Shown: one piece after another, positions 24,381-32,710 of the stretch
How positions within the stretch are numbered: the stretch's first letter is position 1
How the letters are laid out: the number at the start of each line of letters is the position of its first letter
NCBI GenBank assembly: GCA_038120765.1
Contig: JAYOMI010000035.1
Coordinates: 1-33,126, forward strand
Length of the DNA: 33,126 nt
Direction: 5' to 3'
DNA from: CAXBCP01 sp038120765
GTDB taxonomy: Bacteria; Pseudomonadota; Alphaproteobacteria; MPNO01; UBA830
Translations under genes and position numbers: made by a program
The notes under the pieces: model-generated
What the model was told of the DNA's origin: nothing
Databases searched by the model: none
The model's input: only the letters and a program-made list of their open reading frames with translations

Positions 24381-25232
24381 ATGAGCAATGCGGCCAAAGG
24401 TGCACTCTGGATGATCGCGGCGGCGGCGGCGCTGACGGCAATGGCGGTGTGCATCCGTTTCCTGCCGGCCTATTCAGTGCTGCTGATGATATTCCTGCGG
24501 AACGTGATCAACCTTGTGCTGATGGCGCCGTCGATGGTCCGTCAGGGCCGGTCGATGATCGTCACGCAGCGACTCGGCACCCACGCGCTGCGCAACCTGT
24601 TTCTCTATAGCGGCAATTGCGCCTGGTTTTACGGGGTGACCCTGATTTCACTGGCAGACGTGGCGTCGCTGCAGTTCACGTCGCCGCTGTTCACCGCCAT
24701 CATCGCGGCGGCATTCCTGGGCGAGAAAATCGGCGGGCACCGGATGGTCGCCATCCTCGTCGGCTTTGCCGGCGCCCTGATCATCATCCGCCCCGGCATG
24801 ATCCCGATAAATCTCGGCACCGTGATGATCCTGATCGCGGCCTTCCTGTATTCCTGCGCCCACGTGGTCACGAAGCGCCTGTCGGACACGGAATCCGGCT
24901 CGACGGTGGTTTTTTACATGAGCGTCACCATCCTGGTGTATTCGGCGATCCCTGCGTTTTTCGTATGGCAGACCCCGACCTGGGCGGATATGCCGGCAAT
25001 GATCGGCCTTGGCGTCACCGGCTATGCGACCCATTACTGCATCACCCGGTCCCTGGCGGTGGGCGATGCGAGCTTCGTGATCGCGTTCGATTTCATGCGC
25101 CTGCCGTTTTCGGCGATCCTCGGCTGGATGTTGTTCCGGGAGATGCTGGATGCCTGGACGGTCGCCGGCGCGCTGATCATCTTTGCCGCCGGGTATTACA
25201 GCACGGTGCGCGAAGCGAAAAAGTCGGGCTAG
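24381..25232 (+). CDS. DMT superfamily permease (EamA type), first copy
   Basis: A 283-residue inner-membrane transporter with ten hydrophobic helices made of two EamA repeats. The first repeat ends with the conserved ASLQFTSPLFTAIIAAAFLGEKIGGHR turn near residues 95-121, followed by GFAGALIIIRPG. The second ends LPFSAILGWMLFREMLDAWTVAGALIIFAAG. Such permeases move amino acids, nucleotide products or metabolites; the substrate is not readable. ATG is three bases after the ggt stop, with gag inside the ggt end as ribosome binding site, so it is probably co-transcribed with ggt. A gamma-glutamyl or Cys-Gly breakdown product is one possible cargo. A second DMT gene lies at 27870. Confidence 0.92.
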   Translation: MSNAAKGALWMIAAAAALTAMAVCIRFLPAYSVLLMIFLRNVINLVLMAPSMVRQGRSMIVTQRLGTHALRNLFLYSGNCAWFYGVTLISLADVASLQFTSPLFTAIIAAAFLGEKIGGHRMVAILVGFAGALIIIRPGMIPINLGTVMILIAAFLYSCAHVVTKRLSDTESGSTVVFYMSVTILVYSAIPAFFVWQTPTWADMPAMIGLGVTGYATHYCITRSLAVGDASFVIAFDFMRLPFSAILGWMLFREMLDAWTVAGALIIFAAGYYSTVREAKKSG

Positions 25233-25283
25233 GGGGCGTCGCGGCCTGTTCCGCGCCCTCATGTTCCTCTATAGACTGCCGTC

Positions 25284-26504
25284 ATGAACGCCATTCCAGA
25301 AGCGACCTCGCAGGATTCCGGCACCCGCCCGGTGATCTCCATTTTACCCGGCCGCCAGAAACGCGTCCGCGCCGGGCATCCCTGGGTGTTTTCGAACGAG
25401 ATCAAGATGTCGCCCGAAGAAAAGGCGCTGACGCCGGGGACCGTGATCGATGTCGTCGATGCCGCGGGCAGCGCCGTGGGCAGCGCGATCTTCAATCCGC
25501 ACACGCTGATCTGCGCGCGGCTGCTGACGTCGCATTCCTTCGCGGAGATCGATGCCGGCTGGCTCGCGGCAAGAATCACGGGCGCGGCGGCTCTGCGCGA
25601 CCGGCTCTATGACGCGCCGTTCTACCGACTGATCCACGCAGAGGCGGACGGCCTGCCGGGACTGATTGTCGACCGCTACGAAAATACCTGCGTGGTGCAG
25701 ATGAACACCGCGGGCATGGAACTGCTGGCCGCGGAAATCGTCGCCGCCCTGCAACAGACGATCGCACCCGCGGGAATCGTCCTGCAGCGGGACAGTGCCG
25801 CACGGCATCTCGAAGGCCTGCCCACCGTCGCGCCGGAGATCATTGGCAACGTGCCGTCTCCCGCGCCGTTGACCGAAAACGGCGTCGGCTTCCTCGCCGA
25901 TCTGTCGGAAGGCCAGAAAACAGGCTGGTTCTACGATCACCGGGAAAACCGGGCCCGCGTGGCCGCGCTGTCAAAGGGACAGCGCGTTGCCGACGTGTAC
26001 AGCTATCTCGGCGGGTTTGGCCTGCAGGCCGCCGCCGCAGGCGCTGCGGATGTGGTCTGCATAGACCGGTCGGAGCCCGCGCTCGATCTTGCCACCCGGG
26101 CCGCTGCGGCAGCTGGGCTAAGCGATATCTGCAGGTTCGAAAAATCCGAAGCCTTCGCGGCGCTCGAAGCCTTGTCGTCGGCGAAGGAGAAATTCGGCGT
26201 GGTCATCGCCGACCCGCCCGCCTTCGTGAAATCGAAGAAAGACCTTAAACCGGGCGCGCGGGGCTATCGCAAGCTGACCCGGCTGGCCGCCAAGCTGGTC
26301 GATCACGAAGGGATACTCTGCGTCGCATCCTGTTCCCATCACATGCCGATGGATATGTATGCGGAACAGGTCCGCCGCGGCGTCCACGATGCGGGCCGCA
26401 CCGGCCGGATTCTCCATGTCGGCGGCGCGGGACCGGATCATCCGGCCCATCCGCACCTGCCGGAAAGCGCCTATCTGAAATGTCTGCTGCTGCAGCTGGA
26501 CTGA
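25284..26504 (+). CDS. rlmI: RlmI-like 23S rRNA (cytosine-5) methyltransferase
   Basis: A 406-residue SAM-dependent methyltransferase. It has an N-terminal PUA domain (about 10-85, with the start PGRQKRVRAGHPWVFSNEI), then a linker with the conserved LIVDRYE. The catalytic domain follows: VADVYSYLGGFGLQAAAAGA (SAM loop), VIADPPAFVKSKKDL (motif IV DPP) and VASCSHH (catalytic Cys region). This order is that of RlmI, which makes m5C1962 in 23S rRNA. The upstream sequence has no clear ribosome binding site, though the ATG at 25284 gives the correct domain length. It is 51 bases after the DMT gene and 31 bases before the first GST gene. Confidence 0.92.
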   Translation: MNAIPEATSQDSGTRPVISILPGRQKRVRAGHPWVFSNEIKMSPEEKALTPGTVIDVVDAAGSAVGSAIFNPHTLICARLLTSHSFAEIDAGWLAARITGAAALRDRLYDAPFYRLIHAEADGLPGLIVDRYENTCVVQMNTAGMELLAAEIVAALQQTIAPAGIVLQRDSAARHLEGLPTVAPEIIGNVPSPAPLTENGVGFLADLSEGQKTGWFYDHRENRARVAALSKGQRVADVYSYLGGFGLQAAAAGAADVVCIDRSEPALDLATRAAAAAGLSDICRFEKSEAFAALEALSSAKEKFGVVIADPPAFVKSKKDLKPGARGYRKLTRLAAKLVDHEGILCVASCSHHMPMDMYAEQVRRGVHDAGRTGRILHVGGAGPDHPAHPHLPESAYLKCLLLQLD

Positions 26505-26535
26505 TCGGTCCAGAAAACCGGGGAGAAACAAGGAC

Positions 26536-27162
26536 ATGCTGAAAATTCTGGGACGCGCGACATCGTCCAACGTGCAGAAAGTGGTCTGGCTGTGCGACGA
26601 GCTGGGCATTCCGTACGACCGCACCGATATCGGCGGGCCGTTCGGCGGAAACGACAAGCCCGAATACCTGTCGCTGAACCCCAACGGAATCGTGCCGACC
26701 ATCAACGATGACGGGTTCATTCTGTGGGAATCGAATGCGATCGTGCGCTACCTGGCCGAGAAACACGGCAAGGGCACGGATTTCTGGCCCGAAAACCTGC
26801 AGGCCCGCGCCAGCGCCGGCCGCTGGATGGACTGGGCGCTGTCGATCCTCGCCCCGCGGCACGTGCCGGTATTCCAGGGGCTGGTCCGCACGGCAGAAGC
26901 CGATCGCGACTTTGAGAAGATCGCTGCGGCGCGCGACCTTTGGTCCAAAGCCAACAAAGTGCTCGAATCCTGGCTCGCGGATCATGAATTCCTGTCGGGC
27001 GACACGTTCGGCATCGGCGACATTCCGGCATCGCCGTTCACCTATCGCTGGTTCACGCTGGATATCGAGCGCGAGGATTTTCCCAATCTGAAACGCTGGC
27101 ACGACACCGTCGCCGCGCGCCCCGCGTTCAAGAAACACGTCATCGATATCGGTCTGAGCTGA
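26536..27162 (+). CDS. Glutathione S-transferase, first tandem copy
   Basis: A 208-residue cytosolic GST with the N-terminal thioredoxin-like domain (1-80) and C-terminal helical domain (90-208). Family features are the start MLKILGRATSSNVQKVVWLCDELG with Ser-10 or Ser-11 as the probable glutathione-activating residue, the cis-Pro segment NGIVPTI and the ESNAIVRYLAEKHG gamma-glutamyl-binding motif. The C-terminal DTFGIGDIPASPFTYRW holds the capping Asp. It has an aaggac ribosome binding site. A close paralogue follows after 33 bases. Both likely detoxify electrophiles or isomerise a small metabolite; the substrate is unknown. Confidence 0.93.
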   Translation: MLKILGRATSSNVQKVVWLCDELGIPYDRTDIGGPFGGNDKPEYLSLNPNGIVPTINDDGFILWESNAIVRYLAEKHGKGTDFWPENLQARASAGRWMDWALSILAPRHVPVFQGLVRTAEADRDFEKIAAARDLWSKANKVLESWLADHEFLSGDTFGIGDIPASPFTYRWFTLDIEREDFPNLKRWHDTVAARPAFKKHVIDIGLS

Positions 27163-27195
27163 GCCCCAACCCGAATTCGACAAGGAGATAATCGC

Positions 27196-27816
27196 ATGCT
27201 GCAATTGAAGGGGCGGGTTAATTCGTCCAACGTCATGAAGGCGCTCTGGGTGCTGGACGAGATCGGGCTCGAATACGAGCGCGAGGACGTCGGCGGGGCA
27301 TTCGGCAAGAACCACGAGGCGCCCTACCTCAACCTCAATCCCAATGGACGCATCCCGACGATTATCGACGGCGATCTGGTGCTGTGGGAATCAAACTCCA
27401 TCGTGCGCTATCTCGCCGCCATGCACAGCGCCGGCACGCTGTGGCCGACCGACCCGGCGGCGCGGGCGCGCTGCGACATGTGGATGGACTGGCAGCTCAC
27501 CGAGCTTGTGAACTGGATGGTACCGGTATTTCACGGGCTTATCCGCAAATCGCCGGAAGAGCGCGACATGGACGCCATTGCCGCCGCGCGTGACGAATGG
27601 GCCGGAAAATGGCGTATCCTGGATGACCACCTGTCGCGCAACACCTATATCGGTGGCGATACCTTCACCATGGCGGATATCCCGATCGGGCCGCTCGCCT
27701 ATCGCTGGTACGAATTGCCGATCGACCGCGAGGATTTCGTCCATCTGCAACGCTGGTACGATCTGATTTGCGCCCGTCCGGCCTTTCAGAAGCACTGCAT
27801 GACAGGGCTTAGCTGA
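27196..27816 (+). CDS. Glutathione S-transferase, second tandem copy
   Basis: A 206-residue paralogue of the preceding GST with the same layout: MLQLKGRVNSSNVMKALWVLDEIG, NGRIPTII with cis-Pro, ESNSIVRYLAAMH, and DTFTMADIPIGPLAYRW. It has a strong aaggagat site before ATG. Shared stretches such as SSNV, DVGGAFGKN versus DIGGPFGGN, and IDREDF versus IEREDF show a tandem duplication followed by clear divergence, so the two may have different substrates. The DMT permease begins 54 bases later. Confidence 0.93.
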   Translation: MLQLKGRVNSSNVMKALWVLDEIGLEYEREDVGGAFGKNHEAPYLNLNPNGRIPTIIDGDLVLWESNSIVRYLAAMHSAGTLWPTDPAARARCDMWMDWQLTELVNWMVPVFHGLIRKSPEERDMDAIAAARDEWAGKWRILDDHLSRNTYIGGDTFTMADIPIGPLAYRWYELPIDREDFVHLQRWYDLICARPAFQKHCMTGLS

Positions 27817-27847
27817 ACGCCGACGCGGCCGGCGCCCCGCACCCGCC

Positions 27848-27880
27848 GTGACAACACTGTGACAACACCGTGACAGCCCC
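27848..27880 (+). repeat. Three tandem 11-bp units over the DMT start
   Basis: GTGACAACACT (27848-27858), GTGACAACACC (27859-27869) and the diverged GTGACAGCCCC (27870-27880) lie head to tail. Each begins with GTG, and because the period is eleven the three GTGs fall in three different frames; only the third opens the DMT gene. No ribosome binding site separates them. This may be a chance short duplication or a site that can slip and move the start. Confidence 0.6.
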
Positions 27881-28703
27881 GGCGAACAACACGCTCCGCG
27901 GTATCGGCTATATGCTGATCGCCGTCGCCGTGTGGTCGGCGATGATGATCCTCGTCAAGGCATTGTCTGCCGAGTACACGTCGTTTCAGATACTCTTCAT
28001 CCGGACGCTGGTCGGGCTTGCGGTGCTGACGCCGATGCTCTGGCGTAACGGGTTTTCGACGCTGAAGACCCGGCGTCTGCCGCTGCATCTGGGGCGCGCG
28101 ATGTTCGCCTATTTCGGCATGCTGGGACTGTTCNNNNNNNNNNGCTTCACGCAGCCGATTTTCATCTTTCTGATGGCAGCGACCGTGCTTGGCGAGAAAT
28201 TCAGCCGCACCCGGCTTGTCGCGATCCTGGGCGGGTTCGCGGGTGTGTTGATACTGCTGCGGCCGGGTTTCACCGAGGTCGGCTTCGGCGCCGCGGTCGT
28301 CCTCGGCGGCGCCCTTTCCTATGCGTGCTCGAATGTCTGCATCAAGAAACTGATGACGACGGAGAACGTGACCTCGACAACGGTCTGGGTGAATATCCTG
28401 ATGTGTCCGCTGGCGGGCATTCCCGCCGCATTCTACTGGGTGCCCCCGACCCTGCCCGATCTGATACTGCTGGCAGGCGTCGGCCTGACGGGCACCGCCG
28501 GCATCTGGTTTATCTCCCGCGCCTATGCGGCCGCCGAAATGAGCGCGGTCGTCCCGTTCGATTTTCTGCGCCTGCCCATCGTCGCGACGGCGGGCTGGAT
28601 CTGGTTCCGTGAGATAACGGACATCTGGACCATCGCCGGGGCAGTGGTCATCTTCACCAGCACCTATGCGCTGGCGCGGTCGGAGACGCGGAAACACACC
28701 TGA
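27870..28703 (+). CDS. DMT superfamily permease (EamA type), second copy, with assembly gap
   Basis: An inner-membrane ten-helix permease like that at 24381. The first half has GIGYMLIAVAVWSAMMILVKAL and RTLVGLAVLTPML. The second repeat ends LPIVATAGWIWFREITDIWTIAGAVVIF. Ten N bases at 28134-28143 interrupt the first repeat just before FTQPIFIFLMAATVLGEKF. Aligning with the first copy, 15 residues are expected between the flanking Phe residues but only four unknown ones are placed, so about 11 residues are missing from this assembly. The GTG start at 27870 is poorly supported (no ribosome binding site). Substrate unknown. Confidence 0.88.
   Translation: MTAPANNTLRGIGYMLIAVAVWSAMMILVKALSAEYTSFQILFIRTLVGLAVLTPMLWRNGFSTLKTRRLPLHLGRAMFAYFGMLGLFXXXXFTQPIFIFLMAATVLGEKFSRTRLVAILGGFAGVLILLRPGFTEVGFGAAVVLGGALSYACSNVCIKKLMTTENVTSTTVWVNILMCPLAGIPAAFYWVPPTLPDLILLAGVGLTGTAGIWFISRAYAAAEMSAVVPFDFLRLPIVATAGWIWFREITDIWTIAGAVVIFTSTYALARSETRKHT
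28134..28143. other. Scaffold gap (10 N)
   Basis: Ten undetermined bases inside the second DMT permease gene. A run of exactly ten suggests a placeholder. Comparison with the paralogue suggests that the true length is about 43 bases, which keeps the reading frame because 43 and 10 differ by a multiple of three. Confidence 0.95.
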
Positions 28704-28772
28704 CACCGGCCCGCTTCAGCCGAGCCAATGCGGAGACGCCCGGTACAGGCAATTGACGCCGGGAACCGCGTC

Positions 28773-29639
28773 ATGCAAGCCTGTTCAGCCACAACAAACC
28801 AGATCCCGATGGACCTCTCAGATTTCCGGCAGTTCGACGAAGTGACCCGCCTCGCGTTTATCGCCGGCGCAGTCGCAATCGCACATCTTGCGGTGATCGC
28901 CATACGTGCGGCGAGCCGGCGCGTCCTCGCAACGAAGTTCAACCGGCGCTATTCCAAAGCCTGGACGATCACGACGCTTTCATCGAGCGTCGCGATTTTC
29001 CTGGTTTATTTCGGCGCACTGGGACTCGCCCTCAATGAACTTGGTGTCTCTGTCACAGCCTATGTCGCGAGCGCTTCCATCATCGGACTTGCCGTCGCGT
29101 TCGGCTCGCAGGGGATCGTGCAGGACGTGGTGATGGGCGTCACCATTCTCCTGTCTGACCTCTTCGATGTGGGGGACATGGTCGAGATCGGCGGGCAGAC
29201 CGGCCTGGTGCGGCGTCTAGGAATGCGGTTCACGGTGCTTGTCAATGCACACGGATCCGACGTCTTTATTCCGAACCGGTCCATCGTCAATGTGTTGAGT
29301 TACGCGCGGGGATACATCCGCTGCATCGCCGACGTATCGCTGTCGGACGATGACGATGTTGCCGCGGCGATGGAAGCGCGAATTCGTGAGATCGTTAACG
29401 GTTTCGCCGAACAGTATCCCGGCACCCTGATGACCGAACCGGATTATGAAGGCCGCAAAACCGCCGGATCCCGTCGCCGGTTCCTGAGGGTCAAGTTCCG
29501 CATCTGGCCGGGACGCGGCGCCGCTATCGAGAACGAATTCCGCAAGGAAACACTGGATGCGCTGAAGAAACTCGATGAGAATTATGCAGACTGGATGGTC
29601 TCTATCCACTACGAGGTAGAGAACCGGCCGCTTCGCTGA
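28773..29639 (+). CDS. MscS-family mechanosensitive channel
   Basis: A small-conductance mechanosensitive channel of about 288 residues that opens under membrane tension to release solutes after hypo-osmotic shock. Three membrane helices are visible: LAFIAGAVAIAHLAVIAI, TLSSSVAIFLVYFGALGLAL and the pore helix VASASIIGLAVAFGSQGIVQDVV. The MscS beta domain follows, with DLFDVGDMVEIGG and VFIPNRSIVNV, then a cytoplasmic alpha-beta domain. The start is unsure: ATG 28773 has ggga eight bases upstream, ATG 28809 gives MDLSDFRQ with no ribosome binding site, and a longer frame opens at 28728. It is about 30 bases before the protease gene and could be co-transcribed with it. Confidence 0.9.
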   Translation: MQACSATTNQIPMDLSDFRQFDEVTRLAFIAGAVAIAHLAVIAIRAASRRVLATKFNRRYSKAWTITTLSSSVAIFLVYFGALGLALNELGVSVTAYVASASIIGLAVAFGSQGIVQDVVMGVTILLSDLFDVGDMVEIGGQTGLVRRLGMRFTVLVNAHGSDVFIPNRSIVNVLSYARGYIRCIADVSLSDDDDVAAAMEARIREIVNGFAEQYPGTLMTEPDYEGRKTAGSRRRFLRVKFRIWPGRGAAIENEFRKETLDALKKLDENYADWMVSIHYEVENRPLR

Positions 29640-29669
29640 CGAAGTGCAAGAACGAGAAAGTATTGCGGA

Positions 29670-30179
29670 ATGTCACTGCTGCGGATAGCCGGCGTCGCCC
29701 TGATCCTCGTTTTTCTCGCCGTGCCCGGCATTCGCGCTGACGGATTGCCGGTTTTCGGCTATCTCGAAAAAGTCCGCGTCGGCCCGACAGACCTGGTGAT
29801 GCGGGCGAAACTGGATACAGGCGCCGACACCTCTTCGCTGGGCTATAGCAGGATCGACTTTTTCAATAAGGACGGGGCCAGATGGGTCCGCCTGGAGGTC
29901 ACGAACATCGACGGCCAGTCGGTGGAAATAGAACGCCGCATTGTTCGTATGTCGTCGATCAAGCGTCACAACGCCCCGAATATCGAGCGGCCCGTCGTGC
30001 GGGTCAGGCTGTGTCTCGGGGGAATTTCCAGCCTGACTGAAGTCACCCTTGCCGACCGGTCGGGCTTTTCCGTTCCGATCCTGATCGGGCGCAGCTTTCT
30101 CGCCGGCGCCGCAATCGTTGATTCGTCTCGGGAATACACCACAACCCCGGACTGCAAAGACAAAGCAAAAGACCCATGA
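29670..30179 (+). CDS. Retropepsin-like aspartic protease (RimB-like), exported
   Basis: A 169-residue protein of the RimB / 'ATP-dependent zinc protease' family, which despite that name has a retropepsin-type aspartic fold. The active loop KLDTGADTSSL puts the catalytic Asp at D49 (DTGA 49-52). The second conserved part is LIGRSFLAGAAIVDSS. A hydrophobic leader (residues 4-20, ending near IRA before D24) suggests export to the periplasm, unlike cytoplasmic RimB that trims glutamate tails from ribosomal protein S6. Its stop overlaps the next start by four bases. Together with the two following genes it forms a conserved trio in which a ligase adds and a protease is thought to remove amino acids; the target is unknown. 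Confidence 0.85.
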   Translation: MSLLRIAGVALILVFLAVPGIRADGLPVFGYLEKVRVGPTDLVMRAKLDTGADTSSLGYSRIDFFNKDGARWVRLEVTNIDGQSVEIERRIVRMSSIKRHNAPNIERPVVRVRLCLGGISSLTEVTLADRSGFSVPILIGRSFLAGAAIVDSSREYTTTPDCKDKAKDP

Positions 30180-31693
30180 GCCGGAAACATCTCTATATCC
30201 TCTGTGGCCTGCTGGTTCTGCTCGGCGTTGCGGGGACGGTTTACCGGGCGCTGGTCCTCGAATTCCCGCTTACCCCGGATGAAACCACATCCACCTGGCG
30301 GATCGAGACACGTCTGGAATTCGAAACAAACGGGGCGCCGGTAAAAATAACCATGATGGTCCCCCAATCGCACCCCGGCCTGACATTGTACAATGAGAGC
30401 TTCGTGTCCCCCGGTTACGGGCTGGCGACATCTTCACCGGCCGACAACCGGCAGGCGATCTTTTCCAGGCGGTCGTCATCCGGCACCCAGGTCATCTACT
30501 ACAGCGCAGTGCTTCAGCGGTCGCTGACGCGTGAAGGGACGCCGAAGGCGCCGCCGCCCCGGATCCCTGCGACAGGCTTCAACGAAATCCAGACGGCCGC
30601 CGCCCGGCAGATCATCGGCAGGATCGAACTGGAATCCGCCGATACGGAGTCCTTCGTGCGCCTGCTGAATGCCCAGCTCAAAGAACCGCGTCCCGGCGGC
30701 TCCGAACAGCTGCTTCTCCCGGCAGCGCGCACACGCGCCGAACTCGGCGTCAGGATCATGGCGGTCGCCGCGATGCCGGCGCGGGTCGTCAACGGAATCG
30801 CCCTCAGCCCCGACCGGCGGAATGCCAAACTGGTGCGCTGGGTCGAGATCTACGACAACGACGCCTGGCGGGCATTCGATACCGATGCCATCGAGTTCCG
30901 GGAACCGCCGGCGCATCTTCCCTGGTGGCGCGGTACGGGTCCTCTGACATCGATCCAGGGCGGTGAGATTACACACACCGAAATTGCCGTGCGACGGGTC
31001 TTCGTAAACTCGCTGCAATCGACCGTCAGCAAACAGAAACATGCGCAGAACAGGTTCGTGGAATTTTCGGTATTCGGGCTGCCGCTTCAAACGCAGGAAG
31101 TTTACCGCTTACTCCTCACCGTCCCCGTCGGCATTTTCCTGCTGGTCATCCTGCGGAATGTTGTCGGCATGCGGACCTTCGGCACCTTTATGCCGGTCCT
31201 GATCGCCCTCGCGTTCCGCGAAACCCAGCTTCTGTGGGGCGCGATATTGTTCAGTTCCATGGTCGCCATCGGCCTGTTGGTAAGGTTCTATCTGGAGCAG
31301 CTGAAACTTCTGCTGGTGCCGCGTCTTGCCAGTGTCGTCATTGTCGTGATCCTGGTGATGACGGTGATCAGCATCGTCAGTCACAAGCTCGGCTTCGACC
31401 GCGGACTGTCAGTCGCCCTGTTCCCCATCGTCATCCTCGCGATGACCATCGAGCGTATGACGGTCATCTGGGACGAAAAGGGCCCGAAGGAAGCCTTGAT
31501 TCAGGCTGCGGGAAGCTTTTTTGTTGCCGTGCTCTGCTACCTGTTGATGAATCTCGCCATCGTCCGGCATTGGGTATTCGTCTTTCCGGAAAGCCTTCTG
31601 GTGGTGCTTGCCGCCACGCTCGCCCTCGGCCGGTATTCCGGTTACCGGCTGGTAGAGCTACCACGCTTCCGCGTGCTGGCCGGAAAAGACTGA
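30176..31693 (+). CDS. 7TM protein with inactive transglutaminase domain
   Basis: A 505-residue membrane protein. One N-terminal helix (about 6-25) anchors a 290-residue periplasmic part, in which residues about 190-260 (AELGVRIMAVAAMPARVVNGI, then RWVEIYDNDAWRAFD) look like the transglutaminase core. The catalytic Cys position carries no Cys and the usual His before W-V-E is Arg, so it should be inactive as an enzyme and may only bind a peptide. About seven helices follow (residues 313-490), including RNVVGMRTFGTFMPVLIALAF. This architecture is known as 7TM-transglutaminase and occurs beside a RimB-like protease and a RimK-like ligase. Starts and stops overlap on both sides, so all three are made together. 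Function not established. Confidence 0.87.
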   Translation: MSRKHLYILCGLLVLLGVAGTVYRALVLEFPLTPDETTSTWRIETRLEFETNGAPVKITMMVPQSHPGLTLYNESFVSPGYGLATSSPADNRQAIFSRRSSSGTQVIYYSAVLQRSLTREGTPKAPPPRIPATGFNEIQTAAARQIIGRIELESADTESFVRLLNAQLKEPRPGGSEQLLLPAARTRAELGVRIMAVAAMPARVVNGIALSPDRRNAKLVRWVEIYDNDAWRAFDTDAIEFREPPAHLPWWRGTGPLTSIQGGEITHTEIAVRRVFVNSLQSTVSKQKHAQNRFVEFSVFGLPLQTQEVYRLLLTVPVGIFLLVILRNVVGMRTFGTFMPVLIALAFRETQLLWGAILFSSMVAIGLLVRFYLEQLKLLLVPRLASVVIVVILVMTVISIVSHKLGFDRGLSVALFPIVILAMTIERMTVIWDEKGPKEALIQAAGSFFVAVLCYLLMNLAIVRHWVFVFPESLLVVLAATLALGRYSGYRLVELPRFRVLAGKD

Positions 31694-32646
31694 TGTTCGG
31701 TCTTGCCGCTAGGCTGAAACGCAACGGCGTGCTCGGGATCAATGCCCGGAACGCAAACTACATTCTGGAATATAACGAGCGGCGCAACTACCCGCTGGTC
31801 GACGACAAAGCGCTGACCAAGCAGCTCGCCCTGAAACACCATGTCGCCGTGCCGGATCTGTACGGGATGATCGAAATCCAGCGGCAGGTCGCGACGCTGC
31901 CGGATATCCTGTCGGCCCATGACGATTTCGTCATCAAGCCCGCGAATGGCAGCCAGGGCGAGGGGATTCTCGTCATCACAGGCAGGACCGAAGGTCTGTA
32001 CCGAAAGGTGGATGGCACGCTGGTGACCGACGACGACCTCAAGTTCCTGGTCACCAATATCCTGAGCGGCATCTATAGCCTCGGCGGACAGCCCGACAAG
32101 GCGCTCATCGAATACCGGGTGAACTTCGACCCGGTATTCGAGGACATTGCCTATCGCGGTGTGCCGGATGTCCGCATCATTATCTTCATGGGCGTTCCGG
32201 TGATGGCCATGGTGCGGCTCCCGACACGGATGTCGGACGGCAAGGCAAACCTGCATCGCGGCTGTATCGGCGCGGGCATCGATATATCTACGGGCAGGAC
32301 CCTGACGGCGGTCTGGCGAAACAGCATCGTCACCGTTCACCCCGACACGGGTAACCCGGTGTCAGGCGTCGAGATCCCGCAATGGGCGCGCCGGCTGGAA
32401 ATTGCCGCGGGCGCTTATGAGATGACCAACCTGGGCTATCAGGGCATCGATCTGGTCCTCGACCGGGAACGCGGGCCGCTGCTGCTCGAACTGAACGCCC
32501 GCCCGGGCCTCAATATCCAGATCGCAAACCGCGAGGGACTGCAGACGCGGCTCTCAAAGATCGAAGCCCATACCGGCCCGCTGGACACCGTCGCCGAGCG
32601 CGTCGCCTTTGCCCGCGAAACTTTCGCAAGCCAGGTAATCTTATGA
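31693..32646 (+). CDS. RimK-like alpha-L-glutamate ligase family (ATP-grasp)
   Basis: A 317-residue cytoplasmic ATP-grasp amidoligase. Conserved parts are INARNANYI near the start, the ATP-binding DDFVIKPANGSQGEGILVITG (about residues 76-96), the PDVRIIIFMGVPVMAMVRLPT strand pair and the metal/phosphate site LLLELNARPGLNIQIAN. Such enzymes link amino acids, often glutamate, to a carboxylate through an acyl phosphate. ATG 31693 overlaps the previous stop by one base (TGATG), so it is reinitiated from the 7TM gene; a longer in-frame region from 31234 is overlap, not gene. Being cytoplasmic while the protease is periplasmic, it may make a compound that is then exported or inserted. Stop is 64 bases from convergent phaZ. 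Confidence 0.88.
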   Translation: MFGLAARLKRNGVLGINARNANYILEYNERRNYPLVDDKALTKQLALKHHVAVPDLYGMIEIQRQVATLPDILSAHDDFVIKPANGSQGEGILVITGRTEGLYRKVDGTLVTDDDLKFLVTNILSGIYSLGGQPDKALIEYRVNFDPVFEDIAYRGVPDVRIIIFMGVPVMAMVRLPTRMSDGKANLHRGCIGAGIDISTGRTLTAVWRNSIVTVHPDTGNPVSGVEIPQWARRLEIAAGAYEMTNLGYQGIDLVLDRERGPLLLELNARPGLNIQIANREGLQTRLSKIEAHTGPLDTVAERVAFARETFASQVIL

Positions 32647-32710
32647 AATCACAGGATTGACCGTGCTCGGCCTGTTGCGCCGTCTCAACCGTTTTGGCGC
32701 CGGGAATGGC

